DNA of 64,000 nt from positions 1 through 64,000 of the forward strand of contig JAFXJP010000038.1 of NCBI GenBank assembly GCA_017532155.1, read 5' to 3'. The DNA comes from Clostridia bacterium (GTDB lineage: Bacteria; Bacillota; Clostridia; Christensenellales; Aristaeellaceae). Positions 23,232 to 30,909 of this stretch are shown in pieces. The translations under genes and the position numbers were made by a program. Within the stretch, counting starts at the first letter, position 1. Every line of letters begins with the position of its first letter. The notes under the pieces are model-generated. The model ran no database searches. It worked only from the letters and a program-made list of their open reading frames with translations, and was not told where the DNA came from.

Positions 23232-23271
23232 ATTGTATCCGCTGGACAAGGGAAAGTAAAGGCGTTATAAT
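23232..23271. promoter_or_regulatory. Overlapping face-to-face promoters for the helicase and dehydrogenase-like genes
   Basis: Plus strand: TGGACA (23243-23248), 17-base spacer, TATAAT (23266-23271). Minus strand: TTTACT (23260-23255), 17-base spacer, TACAAT (23237-23232). The two core promoters overlap on the same 40 bases, so polymerase probably cannot occupy both together. Confidence 0.65.
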
Positions 23272-23309
23272 AAAATATGTATGATTTTGCTGTTAACGGA
23301 GGCATTTAA

Positions 23310-24347
23310 ATGGAGCATACGATGCTTTTTGAAGATAAAAAGGAACTGAAATTTTTCGAGGCTGCGTCTGCTTGGCTGATTGTTTGCGACACGGTCAAAA
23401 TGGCGGCGGATGTGGAGCAGGCATTGTTTGCGCGGTATGAAAGGAAGGAGGCGGCGTATGTGATCTGCTGCGAGAAGGTGGATCACAGCGGCGAGCGTCT
23501 CAAGGAAAAAGTAATCATGCGGGCGATGGAGCGTGCGCGCGGCAGCGAGTATCTCAAATGGCTGGTGGAAAAGAATCATTTTGTTTCCATGCTGATTTGC
23601 GCGCCTGACCGGGCGGTGCTGGAATCATGCGAGGGAATTGAAGCGCTGTGCGACTGGAAAAAGCAGGGCGTGACGGTGAGCGACAATATGGAGGCGCATC
23701 TGCAGGCCTATCTTTGCATGCACGAGGGCGCGCGGGCTGTTTTGCCTGCGGCGGGGTATCTGTGCGGCCTGAACACGGTGGAAGACTGCCTGAAGGATGA
23801 ATTTGCGCGCGATTATCTGGCGCATGCGCTGGCAGACGAAATGGCGCCGCTTTTGCCGCTTTCCCGCGAAGAAGCGCTGCGATATGCGGCGGATGTGTTC
23901 ATCGACTATGAAAAAGACGGCAGCGAAAAGCTGACCGATATGGCGGAAAATCTTGTTGGTCGCTATGCCAAATATGCTTTGCCGCTACTGGCGCGCCATG
24001 TGCAGGAGAAAAAGGCCATTGCGCCCTGCCTGTGCTTTGCGCTCAGCGCGCTGATTATGTTTTATGCCGGCGCCCGTCCTGACGGTAAGGGCGGGTATCA
24101 GGGCGTGCGCGAGGAAGAATACTATCCTGTGCGCGACGATGATGAAGTGATGCATACCTTCTCCCGCATGAGCTGCGATATGGATTGCGATTCGCTGGCC
24201 TATGCTGTGCTTTCTGACTGGGAGATGTGGAATAACGATCTGCGCAATGTGCCCGGCCTTATGGATGGCGTAACGGGTCAGGTGCGCGATATTCAGCTGC
24301 TGGGCTCCAAGACGGCCATGAAAGTGGCGGTAGAACAGCACGACTGA
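23310..24347 (+). CDS. Mannitol dehydrogenase/tagaturonate reductase-like protein lacking the Rossmann half
   Basis: 345 residues; GGAGG 9 bases before ATG 23310. The segment from about 125 to 345 resembles the all-helical C-terminal domain of the mannitol dehydrogenase/UxaB family. The stretch HEGARAVLPAAGYLCGLNTV matches the family pattern NGAHTALVPVAYLAG-x-TV, followed by a conserved acidic spacing. No glycine-rich NAD-binding motif is present in the N-terminal 125 residues, and the usual catalytic Lys-x4-N-x3-H element is not evident (HEG replaces NGAH). It may be a non-catalytic or repurposed paralogue; function unknown. It is transcribed alone from a good promoter. Confidence 0.65.
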   Translation: MEHTMLFEDKKELKFFEAASAWLIVCDTVKMAADVEQALFARYERKEAAYVICCEKVDHSGERLKEKVIMRAMERARGSEYLKWLVEKNHFVSMLICAPDRAVLESCEGIEALCDWKKQGVTVSDNMEAHLQAYLCMHEGARAVLPAAGYLCGLNTVEDCLKDEFARDYLAHALADEMAPLLPLSREEALRYAADVFIDYEKDGSEKLTDMAENLVGRYAKYALPLLARHVQEKKAIAPCLCFALSALIMFYAGARPDGKGGYQGVREEEYYPVRDDDEVMHTFSRMSCDMDCDSLAYAVLSDWEMWNNDLRNVPGLMDGVTGQVRDIQLLGSKTAMKVAVEQHD

Positions 24348-24350
24348 AAT

Positions 24351-24381
24351 GAAAAAGACCGTGCCTTGCGACACGGTCTTT
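24351..24381. terminator. Hairpin terminator between converging genes, best on the minus strand
   Basis: A 10-bp stem, AAAGACCGTG with CACGGTCTTT (24354-24363 and 24372-24381). The T-rich tail follows the stem on the minus strand, serving the nucleotidyltransferase gene; it may also stop the plus-strand gene. Confidence 0.7.
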
Positions 24382-24389
24382 GATGTGCT

Positions 24390-25304
24390 TTACTTCCAGA
24401 GGGGCGAGGGATATTCGCCGGATTGGATCATGCCCTGAAGCGCTTCTTTGACGCTGGGCAGATCCTCCTGATAGGTAACGCCGTACCATTTGCTGGAGGT
24501 ATGCAGAAGCTTTGCGGTAGCCTGGCCGTCATGCAGCGTATCATTGACGACAAAGGGCAGGAAGTATTCGCCCTTGAGGGGATTATTCTTCATCGCATCC
24601 TGATAGAAGGCAGGGAAGCGATCCCACAATTGCTGCATGAATTCCGGCGTAAAGCCCCAGAGATTCATGGAGACAGGGGTATCGGACGACAGGCGGGTGT
24701 AATGCTCTCCGTCCTCTGTGAAGAGCGGGCCGTCGCAGGTGGAAATGATATGCGTGCGCTCGATGATGCTTTCAAGATTGCCGGCTGCATTCGCTGTGCA
24801 TACGCCGCGGGAAACATAGCCGTTTTCAGAGAGCGTGTTCTTTACTTCAAAGCCCACCATGGCGTACTGGCCCTGAGCGGTAGTGGAGGTCAGGAAATCA
24901 TAGATCTTCTGGAAAGCGTCGCGGCCGTAGAAGTCATCGCCGTTGATGGCGGCAAAGGGCGCGTCGATCACATCCTTGCAGCACATGACGGCATGGCCGG
25001 TGCCCCAGGGCTTTACGCGCTCGCCGGGCACAGTGCAGCCTTCGGGCAGCGTTTCGGGGCGCTGGATGACGTAATGCACTTCCATCAGGGGCTCGACATG
25101 GCTGCCGATCTTTTCGCGGAAGGTATCGCAGATTTTTTCATTGACGATGAATACCACGCGGCGGAAGCCTGCGCGGTAGGCGTCAAACAGCGAGTAGTCA
25201 ATGATGCATTCGCCGTATTCGCCGAAGGAGGCCATTTGCTTGATGCCGCCAAAACGGCTGCCAAGACCGGCGGCCATGACGACAAGAATGGGGGATTTAT
25301 TCAT
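24390..25304 (-). CDS. Sugar-phosphate nucleotidyltransferase-like protein
   Basis: 304 residues. AAGGAGAT 7 bases before ATG 25304 sets the start. The N-terminus has the nucleotidyltransferase motif AAGLGSRFGGIKQ and, further in, AINGDDFYGRDAF, corresponding to the metal-binding Asp of NTP transferases. The rest shows no hexapeptide repeat. The family activates sugar phosphates with NTP, but the substrate cannot be inferred here. It is divergent from trmL and convergent with the dehydrogenase-like gene. Confidence 0.85.
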   Translation of the reverse strand: MNKSPILVVMAAGLGSRFGGIKQMASFGEYGECIIDYSLFDAYRAGFRRVVFIVNEKICDTFREKIGSHVEPLMEVHYVIQRPETLPEGCTVPGERVKPWGTGHAVMCCKDVIDAPFAAINGDDFYGRDAFQKIYDFLTSTTAQGQYAMVGFEVKNTLSENGYVSRGVCTANAAGNLESIIERTHIISTCDGPLFTEDGEHYTRLSSDTPVSMNLWGFTPEFMQQLWDRFPAFYQDAMKNNPLKGEYFLPFVVNDTLHDGQATAKLLHTSSKWYGVTYQEDLPSVKEALQGMIQSGEYPSPLWK

Positions 25305-25362
25305 GAAGATTATCTCCTTATGCGTCTGATTTGGAAATATGTATCTTAAAAGACACGCTATC

Positions 25363-25390
25363 ATTATAACATAACAAACCAGCTTTTCAA
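25363..25390 (-). promoter_or_regulatory. Promoter of the nucleotidyltransferase gene
   Basis: On the minus strand, TTGAAA (25390-25385), a 16-base spacer and TATAAT (25368-25363), about 58 bases before the start codon. Confidence 0.65.
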
Positions 25391-25411
25391 GTGATAAAGG
25401 GAGATAGAAAT

Positions 25412-25927
25412 ATGCATATTGTTTTGTACGCGCCTGAGATTCCGCAGAATACCGGCAACATTGCCCGCACGTGCGCGGCGACGGGCAGCGTTTTGCATCT
25501 GATTGAGCCGCTGGGCTTTCAGCTCAGCGATAAGTATCTCAAGCGCGCCGGACTGGACTACTGGCATTTGATGGAATTGCATGTGCATTCTGATTTTGAT
25601 ACAATGATGCAGGAGTACCCGGATGCAGTGTATCATTTTGCTACCACCAAGGCGCCCAGAAGCTATCATGAGGCAAGCTACGGCGAAAATGATTTTATTG
25701 TATTTGGGTGCGAAACCAGGGGCTTGCCGGAATCGCTACTCAGCCGCGTATATGACCGCTGCATCCGCATTCCCATGCGGGAGGAGGCCAGATCGCTGAA
25801 TCTGAGCAATTCTGTGGCGATTGTGCTTTATGAAGCGCTGCGTCAGCAGGAATTTAAGGGCCTGAAGGGCGAGGGCAGCCTGACAGGGCGTGAGGATGCT
25901 GTGTCGCCCTGGATGGATTATGTATAA
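25412..25927 (+). CDS. trmL: tRNA (cytidine/uridine-34-2'-O)-methyltransferase TrmL
   Basis: SPOUT-class methyltransferase that modifies the wobble base of certain leucine tRNAs; 171 residues, minimal SPOUT domain. The start ATG 25412 has GGGAG upstream and gives MHIVLYAPEIPQNTGNIART, the family's N-terminus. The knot motifs FGCETRGLPESLL and IPMREEARSLNLSNSVAI form the SAM site. A small membrane protein gene follows after 14 bases. Confidence 0.95.
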   Translation: MHIVLYAPEIPQNTGNIARTCAATGSVLHLIEPLGFQLSDKYLKRAGLDYWHLMELHVHSDFDTMMQEYPDAVYHFATTKAPRSYHEASYGENDFIVFGCETRGLPESLLSRVYDRCIRIPMREEARSLNLSNSVAIVLYEALRQQEFKGLKGEGSLTGREDAVSPWMDYV

Positions 25928-25941
25928 ATGCGGAGGGAAAT

Positions 25942-26166
25942 ATGTATCAGGAACCGCAGGATGATTATTATATCCGGAAGGAAGAGGAACGCGAGGAAAG
26001 ACTGGACCGGCTGCGCATGACGGCGGGGCTGATGGAGTTTTTCGGCGTAGTGCTGGGCGTGATTGCCATCTTTGTGCTGGTGGTGCTGATTGTCAGCCTG
26101 TGCAACTGGCTGTATCGCGATATGGAAAGCATTTTTTCTGTTGTGTTTTCAATCTTCAAAAGCTAA
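25942..26166 (+). CDS. Small single-pass membrane protein
   Basis: 74 residues: a charged N-terminus rich in E and R (possibly a short helix), one long hydrophobic segment at about 32-56, and a short hydrophobic C-terminus. GGAGGG precedes ATG 25942. It is tightly spaced between trmL and the glycosylase gene, so it is probably co-transcribed. No family recognised and no function proposed. Confidence 0.7.
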   Translation: MYQEPQDDYYIRKEEEREERLDRLRMTAGLMEFFGVVLGVIAIFVLVVLIVSLCNWLYRDMESIFSVVFSIFKS

Positions 26167-26178
26167 GGAGGCGCTGCT

Positions 26179-26766
26179 ATGCGCGTGTCGTGGCAAGGGC
26201 TCTATGATGAGATTTATGCCTGCGAAAAATGCGGCTTGTGCCGGAACATCCACAATAAGGTGCCTGGTCAGGGCGATGTGAATGCGAGCCTTATGTTTAT
26301 TGGCGAGGGACCCGGCGCAGATGAGGATCTGCAGGGTCTGGCGTTTGTTGGCGCGGCCGGACAACTGCTGACGAAGATGATCTCAGCGATGGGCATGACG
26401 CGGGAGAAAGTGTACATCTGCAATATCGTCAAGTGCCGTCCGCCGCAGAATCGTGTGCCTGATCCTGCGGAAGCGGCGGCATGTCTGCCGTATTTGAGGC
26501 AGCAGGTAGCGCTGGTGCGGCCCAGGGTCATTGTACTGCTGGGATCGACGGCGGCAAAAACGCTTCTTCGCGAGGACTTTCGCATCACGCGCGAGCGCGG
26601 GAAATGGATCGAGAAAAAGGGCGTATGGTTTATGCCGACCTACCACCCGGCGGCGCTGCTGCGCGATGAAAGCAAAAAGCGGGACGTTTGGAATGACTTG
26701 AAGCTTGTCATGGCAAAACTAAAGGAGCTGGAGGCGATCGCGCATGGCGGACCTGAGAATGCTTGA
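26179..26766 (+). CDS. Uracil-DNA glycosylase, family 4 (iron-sulfur type)
   Basis: Removes uracil from DNA to start base-excision repair; 195 residues. Motif A is GEGPGADEDLQGLAFVGAAG and the C-terminal motif is YHPAALLR. Cysteines at 15 and 18 plus the cysteines in VKCRPP and AACLPYL are the four expected ligands of the 4Fe-4S cluster. AAGGAGG precedes ATG 26179. Its 3' end overlaps the next gene, a second member of the same superfamily, by 23 bases. Confidence 0.93.
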   Translation: MRVSWQGLYDEIYACEKCGLCRNIHNKVPGQGDVNASLMFIGEGPGADEDLQGLAFVGAAGQLLTKMISAMGMTREKVYICNIVKCRPPQNRVPDPAEAAACLPYLRQQVALVRPRVIVLLGSTAAKTLLREDFRITRERGKWIEKKGVWFMPTYHPAALLRDESKKRDVWNDLKLVMAKLKELEAIAHGGPENA

Positions 26767-27331
26767 ACGCGAGGTGGAGGCGTTTTTCCGCCCGCTGTTT
26801 CCGGGCGAGGATAAAATACTGGTGTTTGGCGACGGAAAGAGCGATCAGCCGCCGCTTATGCTGATTGGTGAAGCGCCTGGCGAACAGGAGACGATCAAAC
26901 GGCGGCCTTTTGTGGGCAAGGCGGGAAAGAATCTGGATGAGTTTCTGCAATTGATGGGCATGCAGCGTGAGGAAATCTTCGTAAGCAATGTGGTCAAAAT
27001 TCGTCCGACGGCTGTGGGCCCCACAGGCCGAATCCGCAATCGTCCGCCGAGCAAGGAGGAGATTGCGCTGTTCAGACCGTATCTGATGAAAGAAATTGAT
27101 TTGGTTCAGCCGCGCGCGCTGGTAACGCTTGGCAATGTGCCGCTGCAGGCGCTGATGGGCAAGGTGACCGTTGGCGATATGCACGGCAAGTGGCATACGG
27201 CCTGCAACGGGCTGCCGCTGTTTGCTCTGTATCATCCGGCTGCGATCATTTACCGCAGGGAATTAAAGGAAGTTTATGAGCAGGATGTGTGCTCTTTGCG
27301 CGACAGCTTGACAATTCAGACGCAAAAATGA
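26744..27331 (+). CDS. Uracil-DNA glycosylase superfamily paralogue without iron-sulfur cysteines
   Basis: 195 residues, the same length as its upstream neighbour. It shares motif A (GEAPGEQETIKRRPFVGKAG) and the late motif YHPAAIIY. The cysteines that bind the cluster in family 4 are replaced: VKCRPP is VKIRPT here and the N-terminal CxxC is absent. Motif A also has Gln-Glu-Thr where family 4 has Asp-Glu-Asp. It may have a different base specificity or be non-enzymatic. GGAGG sits 10 bases before ATG 26744, inside the preceding gene, implying translational coupling. Confidence 0.85.
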   Translation: MADLRMLEREVEAFFRPLFPGEDKILVFGDGKSDQPPLMLIGEAPGEQETIKRRPFVGKAGKNLDEFLQLMGMQREEIFVSNVVKIRPTAVGPTGRIRNRPPSKEEIALFRPYLMKEIDLVQPRALVTLGNVPLQALMGKVTVGDMHGKWHTACNGLPLFALYHPAAIIYRRELKEVYEQDVCSLRDSLTIQTQK

Positions 27332-27369
27332 GGTTTTCGGCAGAAAAACGAGACGAATGAAATAAATTA

Positions 27370-27389
27370 TGTTATGATGACAGCGTCAT
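27370..27389 (+). promoter_or_regulatory. Candidate extended -10 promoter and inverted repeat upstream of nfeD-floA
   Basis: TG at 27370-27371, one base, then TATGAT (27373-27378); no good -35 is visible. The inverted repeat ATGAC-AGC-GTCAT (27377-27389) overlaps the end of the -10 and the expected start site. I could not fit a sigma-W type promoter of the kind that drives the Bacillus operon. Confidence 0.4.
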
Positions 27390-27413
27390 AAAACAGGAAA
27401 GGAGGAATTGCAA

Positions 27414-27896
27414 ATGGAGTGGCTGATTCCGATTGTTATCTGCATGCTGGTGGGTGTGATTCTCCTGCTGGTTGAAGTGTTTATGCCTGGCTTTGGCATT
27501 CCCGGCATTTCGGGCTGCGCGCTGCTGGGCGCCGGCATTATCATGACGTGGATTCAGTTTGGCGCCAAGGTGGGCCTGGGTGTAACGGTGATTGTTCTGG
27601 CGCTGCTGGCGATTCTCATTTCCGTTGCGATGCGCTCTGTCGCCAAGGGCAAACTGGGCAAATCCGAGTTTGTGCTCAACGGCGATATGAGCAATGAGCG
27701 CAGCGATGCGAGCGAGGATATGCAGTCTCTGATTGGCGAGGTGGGCGAAGTATCGACGGTGCTGCGTCCGGTAGGCATGGCTGAGTTTGAGTGCGGCCGG
27801 CTGAATGTCATGACGGAGGGCGAGTATATTGAACGCGGCGCCAAGGTGATGATTACCCGCGTGGACGGAACAAACGTATTCGTTAAGAAGGTCTGA
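27414..27896 (+). CDS. NfeD family membrane protein, flotillin partner
   Basis: 160 residues. AAAGGAGG 8 bases before ATG 27414 sets the start; a TTG six bases earlier is inferior. Two to three hydrophobic segments (about 1-25, 30-50, 55-72) are followed by a C-terminal beta-rich domain of the NfeD OB type ([20 protein letters not shown]). NfeD proteins are encoded next to flotillins and are thought to act with them in membrane organisation. floA begins 20 bases downstream. Confidence 0.9.
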   Translation: MEWLIPIVICMLVGVILLLVEVFMPGFGIPGISGCALLGAGIIMTWIQFGAKVGLGVTVIVLALLAILISVAMRSVAKGKLGKSEFVLNGDMSNERSDASEDMQSLIGEVGEVSTVLRPVGMAEFECGRLNVMTEGEYIERGAKVMITRVDGTNVFVKKV

Positions 27897-27916
27897 GGAC
27901 TGAAAGGAGAGGGAAT

Positions 27917-28912
27917 ATGGATCCTATTTCTAGTGTAATGATTATCGTGTTGCTGATGCTGGCGGTCATTCTGGTGCTGGTATTCCTGCGCTATGTGCCG
28001 CTGGGACTGTGGGTGCGCGCGCTGTCTTCGGGCGTGAAGCTGAAGGTTTCCACGCTGATTGGTATGCGTCTGCGCCGCATTTCTCCCCATCGCCTGGTGG
28101 ATACCTTCATCATGGTGCGCAAGGCGGGCCTGGATCTGACGATCGACCAGCTGGAAAAGCATTTCCTGGCTGGCGGTAACATTGAGCGTGTGGCCAAGGC
28201 CATGATTTCCGCTCAGCAGGCGAGCATTGGCCTGACCTTCTCGCAGGCTTGCGCTATTGATCTGGCGGGCCGCGACGTGCTGCAGGCTGTGCAGATGAGC
28301 GTTATCCCCAAGGTGATTGAGACGCCTCCCATTGCGGCTGTGGCCAAGGACGGCATTGAGCTGCGCGCCAAGGCTCGCGTGACGGTTCGTACCAACATCA
28401 CCCGCCTGGTGGGCGGCGCCGGCGAAGAGACGATCATCGCCCGCGTTGGTGAAGGCATTGTTACCACCATTGGTTCTTCCGAGACGCACAAGGCGGTGCT
28501 GGAGAATCCCGATTCTATCAGCCAGAATGTGCTTAACCGCGGTCTGGATAACGGCACTGCCTTCCAGATTCTGTCCATCGACATCGCTGACGTGGACGTT
28601 GGCCGCAACATCGGCGCGCAGCTGCAGATGGATCAGGCTGAGGCCGACCGCCGCATTGCGCAGGCCAAGGCTGAAGAGCGCCGCGCTATCGCCGTTGCCC
28701 GTGAGCAGGAAATGATCGCTGCTGTGCAGGAGATGCGCGCCCGCGTGGTCGAAGCTGAGGCTCAGGTGCCTCTGGCTATGGCTGAAGCGCTGCGTACCGG
28801 CAAGCTGGGCGTGATGGATTACTACCAGATGAAGAATGTGATTGCCGATACCGAAATGCGCAATGGCATTGCTACCGCTGCCAATCCCAAGCCTGCGGAT
28901 GATAATAACTGA
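27917..28912 (+). CDS. floA: Flotillin-like protein FloA
   Basis: Scaffold protein of bacterial functional membrane microdomains; 331 residues, matching Bacillus FloA. An N-terminal membrane hairpin (about 5-28) is followed by an SPFH-like domain with [16 protein letters not shown] and the helical tail [20 protein letters not shown], an EA-repeat coiled coil. AGGAGAGGG precedes the ATG. The codon choice is more C-ending than in the neighbours, suggesting high expression. Downstream are a GC-rich intercistronic hairpin and an unknown membrane-anchored gene. Confidence 0.96.
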   Translation: MDPISSVMIIVLLMLAVILVLVFLRYVPLGLWVRALSSGVKLKVSTLIGMRLRRISPHRLVDTFIMVRKAGLDLTIDQLEKHFLAGGNIERVAKAMISAQQASIGLTFSQACAIDLAGRDVLQAVQMSVIPKVIETPPIAAVAKDGIELRAKARVTVRTNITRLVGGAGEETIIARVGEGIVTTIGSSETHKAVLENPDSISQNVLNRGLDNGTAFQILSIDIADVDVGRNIGAQLQMDQAEADRRIAQAKAEERRAIAVAREQEMIAAVQEMRARVVEAEAQVPLAMAEALRTGKLGVMDYYQMKNVIADTEMRNGIATAANPKPADDNN

Positions 28913-28925
28913 TCACCGCTGCATG

Positions 28926-28953
28926 TCCCGCGCCTGCTATGGCGGGCGCGGGA
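28926..28953 (+). other. Intercistronic hairpin after floA without a T tract
   Basis: A 9-bp stem, TCCCGCGCC with GGCGCGGGA (28926-28934 and 28945-28953). ATAAAGG follows rather than a T run, so it is more likely an RNA-stability or processing element than a full terminator. Confidence 0.5.
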
Positions 28954-28975
28954 ATAAAGGGAAAGGAGGGTGCAG

Positions 28976-29398
28976 ATGGAAGATTTGATTGGCGTCCTTT
29001 TTGCAGCATTGATCTTTGCTATTTCTACGGCTTCCAAAAGCAAGAAAAGGCAAAAGAAGAGCGCAGCAGCGCGGGCATATGAGCCTATTCGCGCAGAGCA
29101 GTTTGAAAAGCCAATTGAGCCTGAACTCAAGGCTGTGGCGCCCAAAGCGGTACCGAAGACTGTTAATCAGAAGCCTGAACCAGTAAATAGAATGACTTCG
29201 GAATTTGAGCACATGCACGAGGGCAAGGCTGAAGCGCCCTGCCCGGCAGAGGAAGTTCGTCCAGCGCAGAGAGTGGCTGAACAGCCTGCTGCGCCCGGCA
29301 TTCCGGGACTCAATTTGAAGTTCGATCGCAATGCTGTATTGCAGGGCTTTGTGATGAGTGAAATACTGAATCGCCCGCGTCCGGGCATGAGGAGATAA
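28976..29398 (+). CDS. Membrane-anchored disordered protein of the floA operon
   Basis: 140 residues; AAAGGAGG 7 bases before ATG 28976. One N-terminal hydrophobic helix (about 3-19) is followed by a strongly basic patch (KSKKRQKKS) and a long region rich in P, A and E that should be unfolded. The C-terminus ends in a compact hydrophobic motif, NAVLQGFVMSEILNRPRPG. It occupies the position of Bacillus yqfB after floA but I see no similarity to YqfB. It may be a flotillin-associated adaptor; that is inference from position only. Confidence 0.7.
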   Translation: MEDLIGVLFAALIFAISTASKSKKRQKKSAAARAYEPIRAEQFEKPIEPELKAVAPKAVPKTVNQKPEPVNRMTSEFEHMHEGKAEAPCPAEEVRPAQRVAEQPAAPGIPGLNLKFDRNAVLQGFVMSEILNRPRPGMRR

Positions 29399-29407
29399 GC
29401 TTTTCTG

Positions 29408-30172
29408 ATGAACGAGATGGAGAGAATCCGGGTGCTGCTGGCTGATGACGAGCCGGGCATGCGCATGATTCTGAGAAAGATGATTGCGCGCGTGGAGGGC
29501 TTTGAGCTGATCGGCGAGGCCACAAACGGCGCCGAACTGATGGAGATGTATCAGAAGCTCCATCCGCAGGTGGTATTTCTGGATGTGGATATGCCGGAAA
29601 TGAACGGTGTGGAATGTGCCAATCGCATTGAGGATGAGGATCCTTCCTGCATTCTGATCTTTGCGACGGGGCATGAGGAATATCGCCGCGACGCCTTTGA
29701 CGTGTATGCCTTTGACTATCTGGTGAAGCCTTTCCGTGTGGAGCGCGTAACGGAGACGCTGATGCGTATCCGCGAGCGCATGGCGGCGCTGCGCGACAGG
29801 CCGGCTCTGAAGAAGGAAGAGATGGCGGCTAAGAGCAAGTCGACTGCCCGCATGATGCTCAAACATCGCGACGGTGTAACGTTTGTCAATAAGGCGGATA
29901 TTGTGCTCGTGCAGCGTGAAGAGCGTTCTACGGTGATCTATACGGTTGACGGCGGCAGTTTCTATACCAGCGATACGCTGGCAGAAACGGCGGAAAAGCT
30001 GGACGAAGGGCATTTCTTCCGCAGCCATCGCAGCTATATTATCAACCTGAACTACATTCATGACATCACGCCCTATGGCCGCTGGACCTATGTGGTGCGG
30101 CTGAAGGGCACGGAGCATGACGCGCTGATCACGCAGGATAAATACGAAGAATTGGAAAAGCTTTACGAATAA
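29408..30172 (+). CDS. LytTR-family response regulator
   Basis: 254 residues. The receiver domain (6-125) has acidic pair Asp13-Asp14, phospho-acceptor Asp59 in FLDVDMPEMNG and Lys in LVKPF. A linker is followed by a LytTR DNA-binding domain (about 148-252) with FFRSHRSYIINLNYI. Such regulators often control autolysins, bacteriocins or virulence genes. No histidine kinase is adjacent, so the partner is unknown. It starts 9 bases after the floA-operon membrane protein; GGAG is 14 bases upstream, so ATG 29417 (MERIRV) remains possible. Confidence 0.92.
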   Translation: MNEMERIRVLLADDEPGMRMILRKMIARVEGFELIGEATNGAELMEMYQKLHPQVVFLDVDMPEMNGVECANRIEDEDPSCILIFATGHEEYRRDAFDVYAFDYLVKPFRVERVTETLMRIRERMAALRDRPALKKEEMAAKSKSTARMMLKHRDGVTFVNKADIVLVQREERSTVIYTVDGGSFYTSDTLAETAEKLDEGHFFRSHRSYIINLNYIHDITPYGRWTYVVRLKGTEHDALITQDKYEELEKLYE

Positions 30173-30175
30173 GCG

Positions 30176-30205
30176 AAAAGGCGGCTTAAGTCGCCTTTTT
30201 TGCAT
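30176..30205 (+). terminator. Terminator of the nfeD-floA-LytTR operon
   Basis: An 8-bp stem, AAAAGGCG with CGCCTTTT (30176-30183 and 30192-30199), with a run of six T. Confidence 0.85.
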
Positions 30206-30214
30206 GGAGGACAG

Positions 30215-30715
30215 ATGCAGTACGAAACGCATGCGCATCCATTTGCGCCGGTGATGGATGAAAACTGCCGGGTGCTGATCCTGGGCAGCTTTCCGTCTGT
30301 CAAATCACGTGAGAATGCTTTCTATTACGGGCATCCGCAGAATCGATTCTGGAAAGTGCTTGCAGCAATATTGAATGAGGATGAGCCGAAAACAATAGAA
30401 GAAAAGAAATCGGTTTTACTCAGGCATCATATAGCGCTGTGGGACGTGATTGCGCACTGTGATATTGTGGGATCGGGGGACAGCAGCATTAAAAATGCTG
30501 TGCCCAATGATCTGCGCGTTGTGCTTGATAAGGCGCAGATCAGGCATGTATTTCTCAATGGTCAGACGGCGGCGAAGCTATATCAAAAGCACCATGCTGA
30601 TTTGAGCATTGCCTACGATGTTTTGCCCTCTACGAGCCCTGCCAACGCTCAGTGGCGCCTTGACAGGCTGATTGCAGCCTGGCGGGAGCAGATCCTGCCC
30701 AAGATAGCGGAATGA
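30215..30715 (+). CDS. DNA-deoxyinosine glycosylase (uracil-glycosylase family 6)
   Basis: 166 residues; TGGAGG 4-5 bases before ATG 30215. Motif A is LILGSFPSVKSRENAFYYGH followed by PQNRFWKVL, and the late motif is LPSTSPANA. These are hallmarks of family 6 (HDG), which removes hypoxanthine and related deaminated bases from DNA. The gene lies immediately after the floA-operon terminator and so must be read through or use a weak promoter. It is the third member of the uracil-glycosylase clan within 4.5 kb. Confidence 0.9.
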   Translation: MQYETHAHPFAPVMDENCRVLILGSFPSVKSRENAFYYGHPQNRFWKVLAAILNEDEPKTIEEKKSVLLRHHIALWDVIAHCDIVGSGDSSIKNAVPNDLRVVLDKAQIRHVFLNGQTAAKLYQKHHADLSIAYDVLPSTSPANAQWRLDRLIAAWREQILPKIAE

Positions 30716-30770
30716 GTGGAAAAACAGACACAAAATATCGGAAAAATCCAGTAAAAATGTACTTTTTCTA

Positions 30771-30799
30771 TTGACTTGTAACTGGCAATTTGGTATATT
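30771..30799 (+). promoter_or_regulatory. Promoter of rplU-prp-rpmA
   Basis: TTGACT (30771-30776), a 17-base spacer and TATATT (30794-30799). Confidence 0.8.
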
Positions 30800-30805
30800 A
30801 CTAGG

Positions 30806-30909
30806 GTAGCCGCTCGGGAGGGGCTTCTAAACGCGTGCTTGCACGCTGCCTCAAGGCTGAAAGACGCCTGTGAATGCCCGGCGAGTTTGAAATAGGAGGT
30901 GCTGCCAGA
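30806..30909 (+). ncRNA. L21-type ribosomal protein leader
   Basis: About 104 bases of structured 5' untranslated RNA lie between the promoter and rplU, including a GC-rich hairpin GCGTG-cttg-CACGC (30833-30846 region) and other pairing segments near 30808-30826 and 30855-30885. Bacillota have a known L21 leader at this position for autogenous control. I assign it by position and structure only; a covariance-model search would decide it. Confidence 0.5.

Noticed and set aside
27358..27387. A sigma-W type promoter for nfeD-floA (TGAAAT ... CGTC)
   Set aside because: The spacing is 20 bases instead of about 16 and the -35 is poor.
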